This document shows, piece after piece, positions 7,371-9,525 of a stretch of 9,525 bases of DNA. The translations under genes and the position numbers were made by a program. Position 1 is the first letter of the stretch; the number at the start of each line of letters is the position of its first letter. Where the stretch lies: NCBI GenBank assembly GCA_002712305.1, contig PATE01000010.1, positions 58,186-67,710 on the forward strand, read 5' to 3'. Source of the DNA: Gemmatimonadota bacterium (lineage in GTDB: Bacteria; Latescibacterota; UBA2968; UBA8231). The notes below the pieces were generated by a model. It saw only the letters and a list, made by a program, of their open reading frames with translations. It had not been told where the DNA came from and ran no database searches.

Positions 7371-8683
7371 GCACCCAGGTGGGCCACGGCCAGCAGCCCG
7401 ATTCTTCTGAACGCACCCACGCCATGTTGGGTGAACGGATCTGTCACCATCGGTGGCAGAATGGAGTTCAGCTCTGGGCCTGTCCGCGGCCAGGTAGATC
7501 GGTGTCCATGCATCTGTCCGTCGCCGCTGGTGCCCTCCACCGACAGATCCCTGGAATCGAGCTGCCCGCGGGGACGGCTCATTTCCTTGAACATCGTCTC
7601 TTCGAAAAGCAGGACGGAGATCTGTCAGCCCGCTTTGCGGCCCTCGGGGCGGACATCGACGCAGAAACGGGGTATACCCATACGTCGTTCACATGTGCCG
7701 TGCAGCCCGACGCCGTGGATCCCTCGCTTCGACTGATGGCCCGGCTTGTGCAGGAATCGTATTTCCCGACCGAAGCTGTCGAGCGCGAACGAGAGATTAT
7801 TCAGCGGGAGATCGAACTCTACGAGGACCATCTGGAGTGGGTCGCCTTCCATGCGGCCACCAGAGCGCTTTATGCGAATCAGCCCATCGCTGAGGACATT
7901 GCCGGCACCACTCAGACGCTCTGCTCGATCGACGCCGAGACGCTGAACCAAGCGCACACCCACCTGTACGGGCCGGACCGGATACAGTTAATCATCGTCG
8001 GCCCCGTAGATAACAAGGAGACCCTCGATCTGGTGGGGGAGCTCTTTGGATCGACTGCGTCCTGTCTGAATACCAATCTTACACGGCCGGAGCCCGCGAA
8101 GGTTGTTCCGCGCCGAATTGAAACATCCCTCGCCGTCTCCCGACCCCGATTGTGGCTGGGGCTGGGTGCGGCCTCTCCCTGGGACAAGCCGCATCAGGCG
8201 ATGCAGCGCGAACTACACCTGGAGTGGGTCCTCGACATCCTTCTCGGCGGAGCAAGTCCCTTCTTCAGCCAGCACTACGAATCTGCTCTCATCGACGCAG
8301 AGAGCTTCGGCAGTGAGATCTATGTGGACGAGCCCTTTTCCTTCTGCCTTATCGGTGGCGATACCGATGACCCTCAGCGTCTCGGGGAGACGCTGTTGGC
8401 GACGCTGATCGATTCTCAGACGCCCGACCAGATTCGAGCCGACGTGGATCGAGCGCGTCGTCGGGCCTATGGTGAGTTGGTGTCCAGTTTCGAAGATGAC
8501 GACAGCGTCCGTGAGTTCATCGAGACGGCCGCGTTGCGAAGCTGCCATCCCTTCGACCTTGTGGATCTCTATCTGGAGACCGACGCCGAAGATCTGATCG
8601 CAACGTGGGACCTTACGATTCGTGATCGCGAAGCGGCCTGGGCAGTGGTGGGACCAAATGTCGAGAATCGGTCGGGAGACTAA
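7367..8683 (+). CDS. M16-family zinc peptidase (YfmH/YmfH type)
   Basis: This 438-residue protein is the active partner of the preceding gene. The inverted zinc motif HFLEH is at 72-76 (zinc ligands His72 and His76, catalytic Glu75). The third ligand is one of the glutamates in the EREIIQREIELYED segment (141-154), the usual distance downstream. The C-terminal half shows HYESALIDAESFGSEIY and FCLIGGDTDDP, strongly reminiscent of YmfH. The GTG at 7367 overlaps the previous stop as GTGTGA and implies coupling. Residues 2-19 are polar and look like a linker, and a second possible start is the ATG at 7424 (MLGERI), nearer the usual YmfH beginning. It has no signal peptide, so it probably acts in the cytoplasm on unfolded or small peptides. 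The link to EF-P modification is known only for Bacillus relatives and is not shown here. Confidence 0.9.
   Translation: MSTQVGHGQQPDSSERTHAMLGERICHHRWQNGVQLWACPRPGRSVSMHLSVAAGALHRQIPGIELPAGTAHFLEHRLFEKQDGDLSARFAALGADIDAETGYTHTSFTCAVQPDAVDPSLRLMARLVQESYFPTEAVEREREIIQREIELYEDHLEWVAFHAATRALYANQPIAEDIAGTTQTLCSIDAETLNQAHTHLYGPDRIQLIIVGPVDNKETLDLVGELFGSTASCLNTNLTRPEPAKVVPRRIETSLAVSRPRLWLGLGAASPWDKPHQAMQRELHLEWVLDILLGGASPFFSQHYESALIDAESFGSEIYVDEPFSFCLIGGDTDDPQRLGETLLATLIDSQTPDQIRADVDRARRRAYGELVSSFEDDDSVREFIETAALRSCHPFDLVDLYLETDAEDLIATWDLTIRDREAAWAVVGPNVENRSGD
8674..8678 (+). promoter_or_regulatory. Ribosome binding site for the THUMP-domain gene
   Basis: GGGAG inside the end of the M16 gene lies six bases before GTG 8685. 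This supports the GTG start and shows the gene is translated from the M16 mRNA. The next in-frame ATG would be about 70 codons later and would remove the conserved N-terminus. Confidence 0.7.
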
Positions 8684-8684
8684 G

Positions 8685-9525
8685 GTGGCGGAAGAGAAGC
8701 TATATCGCTACGAGCTCAGCTGTGATGGCGGACTCGAGGACATCCTCATCGATGAGCTCCGCCAGTGTTTGGGCAAGCGAGTCTCCGGGCTACGCGAGGA
8801 ACGAGGTGAAGTAGGGCGTGTGTTCTTTGACTACGAAGGATCTCCCCGCCATCTTCTCGCGCTGGAGTGTGCTGGCGGTGTCAGTTCCATCGTCCTGGAG
8901 ATGCACGATATCACTGTTGGCGATCCCGGGCTGGAGAAGATCCGACATCGTCTGGCGAAACTTCCGCTCACCTCCATGGGGCGCATGGCAAGGATCGCCG
9001 CGGAGGAGATCGATGTAGAAGGATACCGACTTCGTGTACGGCAGCGTGGTGCCCATCGCTTCAGTGTCACCGATACGGAGGCGGCCGTACGGAAGGCGCT
9101 GGCCGAGAGCGGCCTGAGCCCATCTGAGAATGGATTCGATCTCGAACTTCGGCTGCAGAAGCGGCGTGCTCAACTGAAGCTGTCGCTTCGCCATCGAGGT
9201 CGCAGCGGGCCGGTTGAATCGGAAGGGCTCGGCTCAGCTTCTATCGCCGCCATCATCCGGATGCTCGATCTGGATGAGTCGGACGACACTGTCCTGATCC
9301 AGGGGCGATCCGATGCCGCCTTGGCGGCCAAAAGAGTCTGTCAGGGGCGGGTGGTCTGCACGAGCATGAGGCGGCCCGTACGGCCCACTCAACACGTGAT
9401 CGTGTCTCACCCGGATCATCTGCCACTCGGGGCGGGGACGATGACGACGGCCATTGTCGTTATCGGAGATCAGGAGATGGCCCAGACCGGGGTCCAGACC
9501 GGCGTTTCTCGTCTGACGCAAGCCG
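8685..9525 (+). CDS. THUMP-domain RNA methyltransferase-like protein (3' end outside window)
   Basis: The frame is open from GTG 8685 to the window end, giving 280 residues. The N-terminus YELSCDGGLEDILIDELRQ (8-26), then GRVFFDYEG (44-52), is the ferredoxin-like lead-in of THUMP methyltransferases such as Trm14 and RlmL relatives. The THUMP core is YRLRVRQRGAHRFSVTDTEA (114-133) and FDLELRLQ..AQLKLSLRHRG (151-172), an RNA-binding module. Family members continue with a Rossmann methyltransferase whose motif I is DPxCGSGT. At the expected position (about 200-215) I read DDTVLIQGRSDAALAAK instead, without the glycine-rich loop. Either the SAM site is degenerate, or the C-terminal domain is different or begins further on. 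The start lies one base after the M16 stop, with a good ribosome binding site, so it is in the same operon. Catalytic activity is doubtful; the THUMP call is firmer. Confidence 0.75.
   Translation, partial: MAEEKLYRYELSCDGGLEDILIDELRQCLGKRVSGLREERGEVGRVFFDYEGSPRHLLALECAGGVSSIVLEMHDITVGDPGLEKIRHRLAKLPLTSMGRMARIAAEEIDVEGYRLRVRQRGAHRFSVTDTEAAVRKALAESGLSPSENGFDLELRLQKRRAQLKLSLRHRGRSGPVESEGLGSASIAAIIRMLDLDESDDTVLIQGRSDAALAAKRVCQGRVVCTSMRRPVRPTQHVIVSHPDHLPLGAGTMTTAIVVIGDQEMAQTGVQTGVSRLTQA

Noticed and set aside
8790-9194. Antisense frame of 134 codons opposite the THUMP gene
   Set aside because: The plus-strand frame is open throughout, has a good ribosome binding site and shows THUMP motifs, so the antisense frame is a shadow.

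Overview
The window reads as chromosomal DNA from a moderately GC-rich (judged by eye), probably Gram-negative-type bacterium. Most genes are on the + strand, and one, trmJ, is on the - strand. GDP-mannose metabolism, a lipoprotein with a lipobox, and an MsbA-type ABC exporter all suggest an envelope carrying sugar polymers. Ordinary GTG starts and coupled overlaps (ATGA, GTGTGA) point to compact operons. I cannot place the phylum. A poorly cultured lineage is plausible but is only an impression. I see no IS element, integrase, tRNA, rRNA or CRISPR array.

Left part (1-2465): the C-terminal part of GDP-mannose 4,6-dehydratase (gmd), running in from outside the window, is followed after about 40 bp by a predicted lipoprotein of the alpha/beta-hydrolase (dienelactone-hydrolase-like) class. 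Convergent to it is a TrmJ-type tRNA 2'-O-methyltransferase on the - strand. A 15-bp tandem duplication sits on the gmd stop codon.

Middle (2466-5921): a divergent intergenic region of about 440-500 bp holds several short inverted repeats and a possible 20-codon leader ORF. The leader's stop overlaps the start of a complete six-helix ABC exporter with intact ATPase motifs. Twelve bases after the exporter comes a 384-aa soluble protein I do not recognise.

Right part (5922-9525): after a 108-bp gap comes a pair of M16-family proteins. The first lacks the zinc motif (YfmF/YmfF type) and the second has an intact HFLEH motif (YfmH/YmfH type). Their overlap lies beside an eight-G run at which a single added G would fuse the two reading frames. 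One base after the second stop begins a THUMP-domain RNA methyltransferase-like protein, cut off by the window end, in which the usual SAM-binding motif I appears to be missing.

How they may work together: gmd belongs to nucleotide-sugar supply and the ABC exporter to envelope or peptide export. The M16 pair is a proteolytic clamshell, and trmJ and the THUMP gene are RNA modification functions. No single known system explains the whole window. The points most worth checking are the unknown protein coupled to the exporter, the leader ORF, the poly-G junction of the M16 pair, and the THUMP protein without a recognisable SAM site.
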